The notes beneath the pieces are model-generated. The model made no database searches. It worked only from the letters and a program-made list of their open reading frames with translations, and had not been told where the DNA came from. DNA of 64,000 bases, taken from Lutjanus erythropterus (Eukaryota > Chordata > Actinopteri > Lutjaniformes > Lutjanidae). Made by a program: the position numbers and the translations under genes. Each line of letters begins with the position of its first letter. Position 1 is the stretch's first letter. Below, in pieces: positions 23,588-36,500 of the stretch. The DNA is taken from positions 30,649,555 to 30,713,554 of the forward strand of contig CM034591.1 of assembly GCA_020091685.1 (NCBI GenBank). The letters are read 5' to 3'.

Positions 23588-24209
23588 ACGTAAAAAAAGG
23601 TCCACCTAAAAAGTAGTCAGTTTAAGTGTAGGCTATATTTAGAGCATTTTCATCCTGTCTGACTTTATTAGACGGCCTTTTACCTACCTTGCTCTCTCCA
23701 AACCAACCAAAGGTAAATTCAGCAATTTTACCTTACAGAACATTATTAGGTTGCTGAGCTACCACTGCCTCTATCTGTGAGTCATTTTGTCTCTATGCCT
23801 TTGGTGAATCTAAAAAATAATTTTAAAATATCACAGTTATACTAAAACACAAACTAGCTAACAGATTGAGGCAGCAGTAAACCAGCCACTCCCACGTTCA
23901 ACAAGGTAAAATTACTGATTTCACCAATGGAGATCGGCTGGTTTGAAGAGAGAGAGATTTGGCTTCTACGGAGCAGTTCACCATCAGAAAAAGATGTTTG
24001 AAGGCAAAGTTAAAGGTGAAAATATTTTAAATATAGTGCACACTTAAAATAATATTGATTTTTTATGTGGAACCTTTTTAAGTTTACCTAAAATATCTTA
24101 TGCTTCTGACCCTGTCCACAGCAGTATATTAACTTCAGTGTCGAAGCCAGTCTGCTTCTCCAAGTACCTCATACCAGCCTGCTTCAAATAATCCAAACTA
24201 TCCCTTTAA
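23588..24209. repeat. Family A long-inverted-repeat MITE, left tip missing
   Basis: The copy begins in the block GGTCCACCTAAAAAGTAGTC and ends in CCAAACTATCCCTTTAA with TTAA at 24206-24209. Around about 23830 the left half (CTCTCTCCAAACCAACC) is mirrored by the right half (GGCTGGTTTGAAGAGAG). Confidence 0.8.
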
Positions 24210-25037
24210 GGCAGACTGCATCAGCTCCATTCCAGATTTTTTTTTTCTGTAACTAGCAGGATTGTTATGTCATTTTGTAAACATCTGTAAAGCCAACACC
24301 CCATAGCCTGCCTATTCAAATCAATAATACTGTTTTCACAGTTATCTGACTAAACTAGGTAATCCTGTTTTCTGATACCCCTGCTAAGAGCAAATCTACA
24401 AGCTGTGACATGTTGCTTGTCACCCAGTCAATAACAGCCTGCCTGCCTATCTGAGGATGGCATTAACAGATAAGAAAGGCTCTCATTTATGGACAAATGT
24501 GTTCATATAGATTTCCCATACAAATCCATCTCTCGCATGTTGTAGTGAGCCTGCCTCTCATATTAGCAGCTATGAATCAACTCTCTTTATCGACACATGG
24601 AGTAATGCAAGTGTAGCTGGGTAATCAGCATGTACTTGTTCAGTACAGGCTGTGATTTGTTACTGTACCTACACATCGGTTCTGCAGGAGCTGTGAGATT
24701 GCAGGATGGTGAAGTAACACCTTGGATATCGATTAGGCTAGGGGTTTTCAAAGTCTGAGATTGTGGGCCTCCCCTCAGACAAAGGTTGAAAAAAGGAGCC
24801 CCCACTTACTTGTGTTGTGTTGTGGATGCCAGTTGTGCCAAGATAGACTAGTATTGCTGTTTGACACAGTCTCAGACTACAATACATAAAAGAGTCTGTC
24901 CTACAGAACGTTTTGGTTTCTGACTCTGTGAAAGTGGGAAAAACAGTCAAATTTGCCCAAACTACTGTATATCTGAACCTCTTTAATCAGATCACACACA
25001 TTTAGGCTATTCTATGTGATCTGCTTTGATAACTATA

Positions 25038-25735
25038 ACTAGGGGTGTCACAATTTCAATACTGAATTTAAAATTGATCAGAATGAGCTTTTCAATTTCA
25101 ATATTCAGTCAAAATCAAAGGCAGAACCAATGATTCTCTTTTTTTTTTCCTCCATCCCCACCTACTTGTGGCATCTGGCACATGTCCAGAAAACAAACAA
25201 ACAAACAAACAAACAAAAAAACACTTCAAAGACAACATAATGCAGCATCTTTTTAAAGAAGAATTTGAAAATGTCAATGACAGTTGTCAGGGCATAAAAC
25301 CAATGATCGGTTGATCTGTACAAATGAAGACTCTCTAATAATGGACGAGCTATCAGTGCTGACCCTACATACACAATGTCACAACCGCTATTTTGCAAGG
25401 ACATATCAGTTACTGTGACATTACCATTTGTTATGTTGCTTCTCTGTTGTTGAAACGTCGACATGGTGACAGATATTCTATTGTATATTTGCAGTGTCTG
25501 TTCTATGTCCTCTGCATATTTCATATAATAATATGGCTGTAATGATGCTAAAATATCAAAACATCTCCAGAAGGTGGTGGAAACATTTGGACAACATACT
25601 GGCAACATTTAAAATAACGTGCTGGCGATGACACTGGTATTTCACTTGGTAGGTTGCTACAGCGTCACAAAGGTTACATTGCACATCAAATCAAATCATT
25701 TCAAATCAAATCAAATTGTGACCTTCAAACCTTGA
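25038..25735. repeat. Nested MITE-like element (family K) inside family L
   Basis: It begins AGGGGTGTCACAATTTC and ends near CAAATTGTGACC, sharing the inverted core AAATTGTGAC. A 148-codon minus-strand frame (25162-25608) lies inside; it matches no family I know, ends in low-complexity residues partly from a CAAA microsatellite, and is probably not a gene. Confidence 0.45.
25194..25217. repeat. (CAAA)n microsatellite
   Basis: About six CAAA units within the nested element. Confidence 0.85.
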
Positions 25736-25864
25736 TTTGGAGAATCAAGACCTCTAATAATAGCTAATGCAATATTTTCCCATCCATTCACTGAGCCCTC
25801 CTGAGACTGTCTGAAGCCCCCTTGGGGAGGCCTGCCTCCCACTATGAAAACCTCTGGATTAGAC

Positions 25865-28800
25865 TGTCCTGGGTAACCCCAAACATAAATAAAATGTACT
25901 GAAAAAAAATCACTCCACCTTTTCACCTATATCACAAACAGGACTATGTGATGTTTCACAGATTATCAGAATTTCTGCGTCTTTGATGTGAGCCATGGGA
26001 AAATGAATTTGGGAGCTGCCCTTGTGGCAGAAACTCTCTTTAAAGAACATGCCTGCAAGGGGAAGTTGCTGTATCAAGGAAATTTTCCTTTGCATTTTTA
26101 CAGGGCTGTGGTGGTGTCCCTCAGTGAGAGGAGCAGAATATCCTTAACCATATCCCTCAGTGAATAAGAGAGGGGTCAAGAGACTGTCAATGTAAGATGT
26201 CATGCTGGATCTGAAATGAAATGCAAGCTTCTGATACCCCACATGACAAGGGATACAATGCTTGAGATGTGATTACACCACTCCTGGTATCTACAGTGAG
26301 CTGAATTTACTAACCCGTGTTTGATCCAGTGTCTAATTAATTCCTTAAGTTCTTGTGTTTATAGCAGGGGAGGGGAGAGAGGGTATACAGTATGTAAGGA
26401 GAGGGGATCTGTCTTTGAAGTGGTGTTCTGCAGATCTCTGGAGGACCACCAGGCCTGAGGCTGGACTAAGGCTGTGGGGAGAGAAGCAACAACCACTTCT
26501 CTACCGTGGGGCCAAAACTGGGGCTTGCCATGTCCATGTTTGCCACACTGAATTAACATTGCTATCTATTTATTTGAAACGATATATCCCATCAGAAATA
26601 TCATGTCCTGAGGCAGCAAAAAGGTCAACAGAGAAAAGACTAAAAGTTTGCCTTGCATTGAGACTGAGAGGCAAAGAACGACCAAGCTTCTGCTAGCATT
26701 GTTTGGCCCCGCACTGGAATATGGGCTCCCAGCAACACTGAAAAATGAGTTTCTGCAATCCTCTGCGGTATACCCCTCCCTGTGCTTAACTAGCTAATGA
26801 ACTATCAGCTATCTATCTTCATTCCACCCAGGGCCCACTTGTCCTTCCCTGAAGACAGAAGCTACTTCTTGGCAGGCCTTGCTGAGGGGAATCCAACCCC
26901 CCTGGCTCTAAAGTAAAGTATTGCTTTCTTCTCAAAGTCATTTTGAGGTGAGAAACAGAATTCAGTGAAGCTATTTATGCTGTTGTAGACAAGTACCATC
27001 AATATTTGTGAACACGAAACCAGCCCATTCCCAAGCTAGAAAGCAGACAGCTGTAATCAGCTGTGATGTGTCAGCGAAATACTAAATCTTCAGTCACAAC
27101 AGGTTGCACACTGGCTTTGGGATGTTAATGATTGCTCAAGACTGAACCTGTTGATTGGTCTTGGATTAACTCTGGAGCAGGACAAACCTGTTTTGGGTGA
27201 CTTATACTGTTGATGTCCCCAGTCCAACACCAACAAGATATAATGTTAATGACACAATGGATGTAAACTGTTTTGCAAAACTGACACTTGTAACTACATT
27301 GTGTAAAAGGAAACACGTGCTGTTCTATGATATCAATTTGGAAGGCATCCATGTTATAAAGATATACAAGACAAAGTGTGTACTAGTCTAGGTGGGTTAA
27401 GTGTTGGATGAACATTCCCGGAAGCAGAAATGTTAAAATATAAACCCATTTCAGATTTTCACAAGTACAGAAAATTGTAATACATACCTGGGAGGTGTGC
27501 AAGCAAAGACTGACTGCAAAGAGTGCAAATGTTACAGGTCTCTGTTTGAAAGAGCCTGCAGACAGATGTGTGTGCCTGAGAAAGCAGTGAATATAATGAA
27601 GCAGGCTAATGCAGAGCTTCTTGTTCAAAGTCTCTTCCAGCTATTTACGGAACATTTTCTGAATGCAAAAAATTCATTGTCTTTTCCGTTTTTTCTCATG
27701 TTGACAGTGTTCACAATGTGTTTTTTATTGTGTCTATAATGTGTCAGAATATATCCAGTGATAAAATGCATGAGAGCCAAAATTACCTTTTATTCCAGAT
27801 ATCTATTCATTTAATGTTCCTAAATAAAAATCACACCATAGCATCAAAAATAAAATCTAAAAATTCACTCTCTCTCCTATTCAGTTTGCTTGTGTTTACA
27901 TCATTACTATTTGAAGTTATAACTTGATATCTTGACCATCCTAGCTAGTGTGTGCACATGCAAAATTTACTCACAGTCATTGTGATGTACATGACAACAA
28001 CATTATTGCACATGGTGGCGCAGTTAAAATACAATGATCTATACTGGAGCCGACAGGGGCTAGCACAGGCAAATTAAGTCACTGACACTTAACACTCTTA
28101 GCTTTCAGTGACGTACAGTATTAACCAACAGGATCTGCATGAAATGGCCTATTAAAACATACAGGATGGATTGGCTTCTTAATATGAAAAAAAAAATAAT
28201 GTGATGTGCAGTAGCCAGAAAAATCACTGAAACAAAACAGCCAAATGTGACTAGCTACATTGTTGCTGAGTTGCCAGTGAAATGCTGCTTAGCGCTTGGT
28301 GACATCAATGAAGTGCTTGTGTGTGGAGTCAGCGAACATGCACCATCAACTTGGATATTTTGTGGATGTAATGGTAAAACAAACAAAGAAACAAAACATC
28401 AGGTTAAATAAAACTGGAAAGTGGCTAACAGCAAGTCCACTTTTGCATGATACAGTAATTGTGGAGAGATGGGATGCAGAAACAACAAGCGACAGATGTT
28501 AGTTTCTCGATTTATATCTCAAGCCTCCATTGAAAATGATTGATGCTTTGTTGCTGATAATTAGAACATACCACTGACATACCATTACCATACAAGGTAA
28601 TGCACTACTATGCTATCATACTTGTAACTAGCAATCAGTGATCATTCTTGACACAAAACTCACATTATTACCAATACAAAATGAAGCAGAATCACTTCAA
28701 AAAGCATAGATGGGTAAACATTCATATCCAAGATGCTTATATTATGTTGTGTACACTTAACATATCACCAACAAAAAATAGCAAAACAAGCCTCTTTTTC

Positions 28801-29130
28801 TAAAACCCTGTAAAAAAAAAAAAAAAGTAGTCATCAACTCAAGTCATCAACTCAAGCACTGAAGCTGTTTATTTTGGTGTGAGCATCAGCAGGCACATTC
28901 ACATACCTATAACCAGCATGTTAACATGCCTGATAACACCTAACAGCAGGTATTCTGACTTATCAAAACAGAAAGCACTTGTGTTGCTCATACAAATAAT
29001 AATGGCTCTGCTCTATTTAGATGTATTAGTAAGTCATGTCAGTGAAGACAGCATGCACAACACAGGTTCCTGCAACCAGCTTATGCACATAAATTATAAA
29101 AATGGATGGATGAATGGATAGATAGATGTA
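25865..29130. other. Intergenic stretch, nothing recognised
   Basis: I see no gene, RNA or transposon ends here. Frames are short, and none resembles a known protein. Base composition is AT-rich apart from 26420-26540. Confidence 0.4.
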
Positions 29131-29139
29131 AGTGAAGGA

Positions 29140-30490
29140 TGTTGCATGCTGGTTTGTAGCCAGAGCTGGTCCTGACCTCCAAGAGGCCCACCAAACTGAC
29201 CGGAGAGCCACGTAAACCATGTGCCACACAGTCACACCCCAGTGCTTCAACTACAGATGTAGTGTGATGTGATGTAGTGTATGTTTAGATCATGGTAGGT
29301 TGAGTAGTTGCCATTCATTACTTCCACCCCTGCTCACTATTTTTGCAAAATCACTATGACGCATTGATTGTCAGCAAGATATTTCATGATTGTTTTTTAT
29401 GTTTCCAACCAGCGTTCCTCTGACAATTTGCTGTTTGAGATTTTAAAGGTCATTCCCCCACATGGATGCATGAATACACTCTGTCATGAACCCACTTTAA
29501 ATAAAAATGAACCACCAGACCAACAGCACACAAATAATCACAGCGACAATGCAGCACAAGGCAATTCAATGTAAATCAGTGTATTGACAGGACAATGAAA
29601 AACTACATTTAACCAGAGACAAAGTCATTTTCAGTCCAAGTCCAAAATAAATATTCTGTAAAACTCTTAAGAGTTAAGCAGAAAAACAGCACTTTTCAGG
29701 TCTTCAGCAATAAACAGCAAAAAGAACTCCAGTTCAGTATCTCAAAATTTAGCCTAAGTAACACCTCTTCACTGAAACAAATCAAATTAGGATCTATGGG
29801 AAAGTTTAAGTGGTTCAGTTTAGTTTTTACCCCAAAGATTAAATCACCACCTCAACACAGTTTATCAGAGATCTCTGGCCAGAATTCACACAGAGTAAAA
29901 CATCTCAATTAAATCAATAATGTGTCTCTTAAAGCAAAATCTCAGACACTAGGCTGGTGTGAGATGAACTACGCCTGGCCTGGAAATTAGACGAGATCAG
30001 ACGGGAAGGCAGGAGGTGGAGACAAAAAGCTGCAGTCAAGTCAGACAGTTTCCAACAGACGGAAGAGAGTATACAGGAAAAGACACTAACATCACAAGGT
30101 GCACAATGGAGAAACAATTGCACAAATTTTGCGAGAGTTCAACAAATCAAAGGTTCCTTTTAAAGTTGATAATAGTTTAGTTCAGTTCATACTCAAACAG
30201 AAAATCAGATCCCAAAAGTTTATGAAAAATAAAATAAATGTCAAAAAAAGGGAAAATTGAAGACCTGGCTTTCACTGACTCACCTTGCAGCAGAGGGAGA
30301 TTATTGATCAGCTGGTTCTGGAGATATTTGAGCTTTTCAGAGGACAGCCTGGCGTTTCTTAAATCGCCTATGGTGTTCACATATCACCCCATGACTTTTA
30401 CCTTCAATTTTAAAGGAAGTTACATGGGCGGACTACTCAAAAACCAGTAAGTGATTGGTTGTCAGGATGGACAGGTGACAGGGGCATTGG
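29140..30490. repeat. Probable dispersed teleost repeat, unclassified
   Basis: The stretch from about GGTTTGTAGCCAGAGCTGG (in reverse sense) to GGACAGGTGACAGGGGCATT looks like a long dispersed fish repeat I recall only vaguely; the block with GCAGCAGAGGGAGATTATTG and TCTGGAGATATTTGAGC is part of it. No reverse transcriptase, transposase or terminal repeat is visible, so the class is not assigned. Only one copy is in the window, so repetition cannot be shown from this sequence. Confidence 0.35.
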
Positions 30491-32464
30491 GTTAATTAAT
30501 TAAAATTAATTCATTCATTATTTCCCGGAGACTGTGCATATTAATAAAGATTACTGTAAATATGCCAGAATTAGCCAAAAGGCTCGTTTTTATTGGTCTG
30601 TTGTAAAGATGGCAACCGAAAATCAATGTAAAAATTAAGAATGAATTAAATTCATTAAAGAAATCTGCCTGAATTTGATCATCTGGGACAGGTCACTTTG
30701 GAATCTGGACGCTGTTTAAAAAAGCCTTTGCATGTCACATGCCAAGCTCAATATCACCAAGTTTTCAGAAGCATCATGAAGAAAAGACAAGAAAAGAAAG
30801 CTGAATAAGAAAATGTATATAATTCATAGAAATTCCATGAACTCATTAACTGAGAACAAATAAAATGTCATAATATGTTTTTATGAAGAAATTAAATAAA
30901 GTCAATATCAGATATGACATATCTGAATTTCTTTATAATAAAAAAGTTTATTAATATTTTATGCTCGTTTATTTCTTTAGCATTGTATTTTTATTATTTT
31001 ATATATCATATATTGTTTTATATTAGTATTTTCCACTTGTAAATCTTTTTTTTCATATTTTAGCTGAATATTGACTCCCGCGTCTTCATGATGAATAACT
31101 ACAAAATAATAGCTAAGTATTTCCTGCTTTTCTCAGTTGAAACAGTCTTAACATTCTGTAAACCAGGGACTCTCAACTTGTTTTGCCTGAGGGACAGTTA
31201 ATAAGCAAGCATTCATAATAACATTATTTATCAGATAAAATTAATGAATATTAAAAGCGTAAAAGCCATAAAGCCACAGGTTTTATGGCAGTCCTATCTG
31301 AATTATATTGGACCTGACCTCTCCTCCACAACAAGTGAATCATTTTAAGATGTGACTGAACGTTATTTATGACCTTGTATCTAAAATCCCTACCTATTTA
31401 AGACTTTTAAAGGCCTAAAATTTATATTTTTAAATCTAAGATTGTGAAAAAAAGAAAAGAGAAAAAAAGCCCTGTTATTGAAGGGCACAGATGATGACAT
31501 CAGTCATGTCTGTTGGAGAACTAGCTCAGTCCATATCATCTTCTCAACCTCTATTTATAAACTTCTGGACCAGTGACATCATCATGACATCACAGGAGAA
31601 GCTAGCAGCCAGCCAATAGGAATGCAGCTATCTACTCCCCCCACATGCCGGCTGAAAGTCGGGTTAATTTTGTTAGTCCACAAAACATTTGTCACTTCCA
31701 TTGTTTGGGAGATTGTGCAATGCTATTTTCCTGTGAAACTCCAGCAGTGTTTTGTGGACAAAATAAACTAAACACAACCTTCAATTGACATGAGGGTGTC
31801 AATAAAATAAATTCAACAAAATCAATGCAGCAGTCAGTAGCAGTCCTTGGATAAAATAAGATAAAATAATAACATAAAATAATTAACCATGTAATATCAC
31901 AGTAAATATCATCACAGTCTGGTATGGTATTGAGATATTTTTAAAAATTGTGATATTGCAATATTCTATAAATTGTTACCTCCTGACAGAGTAGACATTT
32001 TTACACACCTGTTGCTAAGTAAATTCTATTACCCTACATTAAAAAAGAACTTAATGTCAGTAGGATTTCACATTTTCATCATTATTCTGCTTTTAGGAAG
32101 CAGAAAAACATCCATTTCTATGATTCTTTTTTTTTAAGCAAGAGACATTCCCAATAACAAGGGTGATATTATATTTAAATAACTAAAATATGTGTCCAGC
32201 TCAACAAAAGCAGATATTACTGTTGAAAATAAATAAATTGTGGACCAAATTCTACATGTTACTACTGCTAGTATGGCTGGTAATAGCTGTGGGCTTTGTA
32301 GTTGTAGAGTTTTGTACGGATCATACCATGTTAACTCTGGTCCTACTCAAAACCAAACCTTTAAAATGAACCATTTACTGAGTTCAAATAGCATTTCAAT
32401 TTGTAGATATCGTAAATTATTAAATACTGTAATTTTGTGTCACTCAGTATTAAGTACAAACACT
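30491..32464. other. AT-rich intergenic stretch upstream of zfand3
   Basis: Mostly AT-rich with tandem-like TAAAATAA and ATTATTTTATA motifs (about 30950-31060 and 31850-31890). A motif CTCAACTTGTTTTGCCTGAG at 31172 looks like a fragment of a fish repeat. No gene is seen. Confidence 0.4.
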
Positions 32465-32812
32465 TCAGTTTAACTTTCGGCCGCGCAATTGCCCTCACAC
32501 TCCCCTCTCTGGCAGTGGTTCGCTCCTCACTCCAGCTGATCGGCCCAGGAGGATTCCCCGGTGGCTCAATCCGTCGTTGCCTCTGACGGCTCCGCTGTCT
32601 CAACGTCGATTTAAACTGTTTTAATTTCACAGAGACAGTGGCCGCTCGTGTCGGCAAATCGTTCCTCGTCTAGTGAAAACTTGTGAGGATAATCTGGCCA
32701 GGGTATTGACTCTGTACTTATCAAAGACAGGGGGATCCTAACGCAAATACGAGGCCCTCACTCCATCCCCGGATTCACCTGCTACGCGGAGAGCCTCTCA
32801 CGGAAGACCGAC
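32465..32812 (+). promoter_or_regulatory. zfand3: CpG-rich promoter and 5' UTR of zfand3
   Basis: The sequence changes abruptly from AT-rich to GC-richer with many CpG steps (GGCCGCGCAATTG, CGGCCCAGGAGG, GTCGTTGCC, GACGGCTCCG) and stays so through coding exon 1. No TATA box is obvious, as expected for a housekeeping-type promoter. The transcription start was not located. Confidence 0.6.
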
Positions 32813-33528
32813 ATGGGGGACACGGGGAGCGAGGGCAGCAAGCCTCCGAGTAACGTTAACGTTATACCCCCGCGCTGCCCCTGTGGTTTCTGGGGGTAAG
32901 GCGAAATACCTCTCAAATATCTTGTTTGTCTTTCTTTCTTTCTCTGCCAGTAGCTAGCACAGTCGCTAGCCACTAGCGTTAGCAGCTCAAACAGGGATGA
33001 GCTGCTTTTCTTGTTATTACACCCCCCCTCCCCATTGTTTTGTAGCATTAGCTGCTAGCTAACGCCAGCTGGCCTCGGTAACCTTCTCCTATAGAGGTAG
33101 AGAGCAGGGTAGCCGTGTGGGATTAGCCCTCTAGGTAATGTGACAGGTGTGACAGCGCTAATAAACTGGCTAGTTTTAAAGTATTTAGCTCATAAATGAA
33201 ACCGTCGGTTGAAGAAACCACATAGAGCAGCTGATAAATCATAAACTGGACATGGGTGGAAACTAGCACTGATGGTTGTATCTGTTCAAATTAGCTGATA
33301 ACCAGCAGGGTATGTGCTAATGTACTGACACATAGTTGCAGTGACTGCCAACAAGATGGACAAATGTTGACACAGTGTGTTTGTTAAAGTTTTCCTAAAC
33401 ACATTAAGCCTCGAGTACATTTTATTATGTCAAGTGTATTACAACAAAATTATATGAACCCTATTCATATGAACCCCCATATTTGTTGACATACACTTAA
33501 CATTATATTACTGGTGTCAGGCAAGTGT

Positions 33529-33570
<42 letters not shown>

Positions 33571-36500
33571 ACACTTGCCTGACACCAGTAATATAATGTT
33601 AAGTGTATGTCAACAAATATGGGGGTTCATATGAATAGGGTTCATATAATTTTGTTGTAATACACTTGACATAATAAAATGTACTCGAGGCTTAATGTGT
33701 TTAGGAAAACTTTAACAAACACACTGTGTCAACATTTGTCCATCTTGTTGGCAGTCACTGCAACTATGTGTCAGTACATTAGCACATACCCTGCTGGTTA
33801 TCAGCTAATTTGAACAGATACAACCATCAGTGCTAGTTTCCACCCATGTCCAGTTTATGATTTATCAGCTGCTCTATGTGGTTTCTTCAACCGACGGTTT
33901 CATTTATGAGCTGAATACTTTAAAACTAGCCAGTTTATTAGCGCTGTCACACCNTATATATACACACACACACACACATATAGTACCAGACTGTGATGAT
34001 ATCTACCGTAATATTACAAGGTTAATTAGTTTGTTATTTCTTTATTTTATAAAAGGACTGATAATTACTGCAGCATTGTTTTGCAATTATACAGACATAA
34101 TTCAAGCATTCACTGCCAAAGACAGTTTATGCCGTGACATGCTAACATCATGGCTTGCTATTGTTACTTTATTTTATTAAAAAAGAAAAGCACTTCACGT
34201 TTAAATGAAAAACACATTTTATGAGAACAAAGAAAGCAGTATACATAAGATTTATTATTAGGTAATAAAACTCACCATTTTACTTAACACCTTGATAAAT
34301 ATTGTATTGTGGACTTGTCATGGTATTATTGTACCTTAAGTGTTTGGTATTGTTGCATCCCTAATATGTACAGGTCTTAAAAGTACATTTGCAGTGGTTA
34401 TCACTATTATATATTATTATGTTATTATGTGTGTACATATATGTACACACACACATATATGTATGTATATATATCTATCTTTCTATATATAGAGAGATTT
34501 TCTGTGTTTGTACACACACAGTGGTACTTAAATTGACATAGCAGTTTGCATTTGGTGGACCAACTTACCATAAGCTAAGTTTGGTACAAAGGTCCCACTT
34601 TAGATAGAGGCTTGCTGTACTATGTTTGTAAAGACAGAGTTAATTGTTTGGTCAGCAAATTGTGAAAAAAGTGCACCAAAATTTTCCAGAGCTCAAAAGT
34701 GACATCTTCAATTTTTATTTATTTATTTTTTTGTCAATCAGCAGTCCAAAAACTCTTAAGTTACCATCATAAATTACAAAGAAAAGGCTCAGATCCTTAC
34801 ATTTAAGGAGCTGAGACCAGCAAATGTTTGACAGTTTTGCTTTAAAAATGACTTTAATGGCTTATTATCAAAATAGTTGTCAACTAAGTTCTTATCACTG
34901 GACTAATCAACCCAGCCAGGCCAGTGGAGACTATGTTTTCTAGATTAAAAAAAAAGTTTCTTCCCCCTGTGATTATTTGGATTAGCTATAGAGCTGCATA
35001 AGCACATTGAAGTATTTAATTCATTACAGTATTTGCATGTTTTGGGAAGTGATCTGTTTGGAGATGACAGCTCACACACTGACTGGTTAGATAAGCATAG
35101 AAATGATGACACTTAAGACACTGCCATTGTCACCAGTAACAGTATTTTCTGTGAACATACAGTACTTCCAAAGTCTTCTCTCATGAGGTCGTGATGACCC
35201 ACTTCACTGGGGTTCCAGATATCTGTTGAGTCTGCGCCAAAATCATGGCACCTCTGAGTCTTGTTTCAATATCAAAACTAAGTACTAAAGTTTCACATTT
35301 GCTCTCAAAGGTAATTCACATTTACAACAGTCTAGTTCTGCCCCAATTTTGCAACTCTTCTGAGCAAGCCCATTTTAGACAGCAGTCACAGCTGTTACAT
35401 GGACACTGATTCTTGCATTTACTCTCACTACTGTTCTCATTTTGAAATCAGTCTGTCTGTCCTTGTGTTATTTTTACCCAGCATTTACCCAGTCACTAAT
35501 GCAAAATTAATGCTGTATGCAGTAGTTTTGAATGTTATTTTGATTAAATTTTTTGATATTTCTAGATAAAGACATTGTGACGTGAGAGATGACTTTTTTT
35601 AATTTAACAGAAGTGCTGTTAATAATTTTAATATTGTCTGAATATGAGTCAACCCTGATTATAAAACACACTTCCCCTATTGACGATAAGAAACCGGACT
35701 ACTTAAGTGTTTTTCCTGACTGTTTTTCTTTCTTTTCGAGTTCATCTCTTAACATTGCGCTCTGTGACATCATTCTTCGCAGCTTCCTGTATCACTCTGT
35801 CCGGTCCACTTTTTCAGTAAAAGGCTACGTTCCGATTGGCTTGTAGTTCTGTGTGAAGTGGACAGCACAAGGTATTTAGCCATGATTCCAAACTGTAGAA
35901 AAATGCTCAGTTCAAAGGGAACTATGAACCGTTTAGGGAAGATATGAACAACGGGTTGTCACGTTGCAGGAAGCTGATAAGCAAGATTACCCAGAAGTCA
36001 GAGCTATATTATAGAGACAGAAGAGGACTATGTTATATTTATTTATATTATATTTATTTATCTATTTATTAATATCTGTTTACATTATTTAAAAAGGGCC
36101 TAAGTCAGTTGGAAGTGCTTTCCAAGCAGTAGGAAGCAATAGCATTCCTCCATAGCAACAATACACAAAATGTGAGTTTGTGTATTACTACTGACAGGTG
36201 AACTTTACATACTGACAAACTCTAGCAGACAAACTAGCTGTGTCCCATTTCAGGGATCCTTTTAAAGACCCATGTTCTTGCAGCGCATTCTTTAGAATAA
36301 AGTGAGTGATTGATAGGTTGACTGTCAGAGTTTTTTTTTTTTTTATCTCAGTCTTTAAAAAAGTTGAAGAAAAAAAAAACGTAGTGCTTCCACCTCCTCA
36401 AACATGAACATTTTCTGTTTTTCTTACTTTTCCATGATAGTAAGCTCATTGTCTTTTGGTTTTGGACTGTTGGTCAGACAAAATAAGATATTTTGATAAG

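Larger units (their letters stand above)
24739..25856. mobile_element. hAT-like non-autonomous element with 8-bp target duplication (family L)
   Basis: The ends TAGGGGTTTTCAAA and GAAAACCTCTG are inverted repeats, flanked by GATTAGGC (24731-24738) and GATTAGAC (25857-25864), an 8-bp duplication with one mismatch as hAT transposases make. No transposase is present. A second repeat lies inside at about 25038-25735. Confidence 0.7.

Noticed and set aside
25162-25608. 148-codon minus-strand frame, possible novel protein
   Set aside because: It lies wholly inside a nested MITE-like repeat, ends in a microsatellite-coded hydrophobic run, and resembles no family.
29140-30490. Possible LTR or retrovirus-related piece
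   Set aside because: No terminal repeats, primer site, or gag/pol/env-like reading were seen, so it was left as an unclassified dispersed repeat.
33830-34180. 116-codon frame across the N
   Set aside because: It spans the palindrome edge, an ambiguous base and a CA microsatellite.
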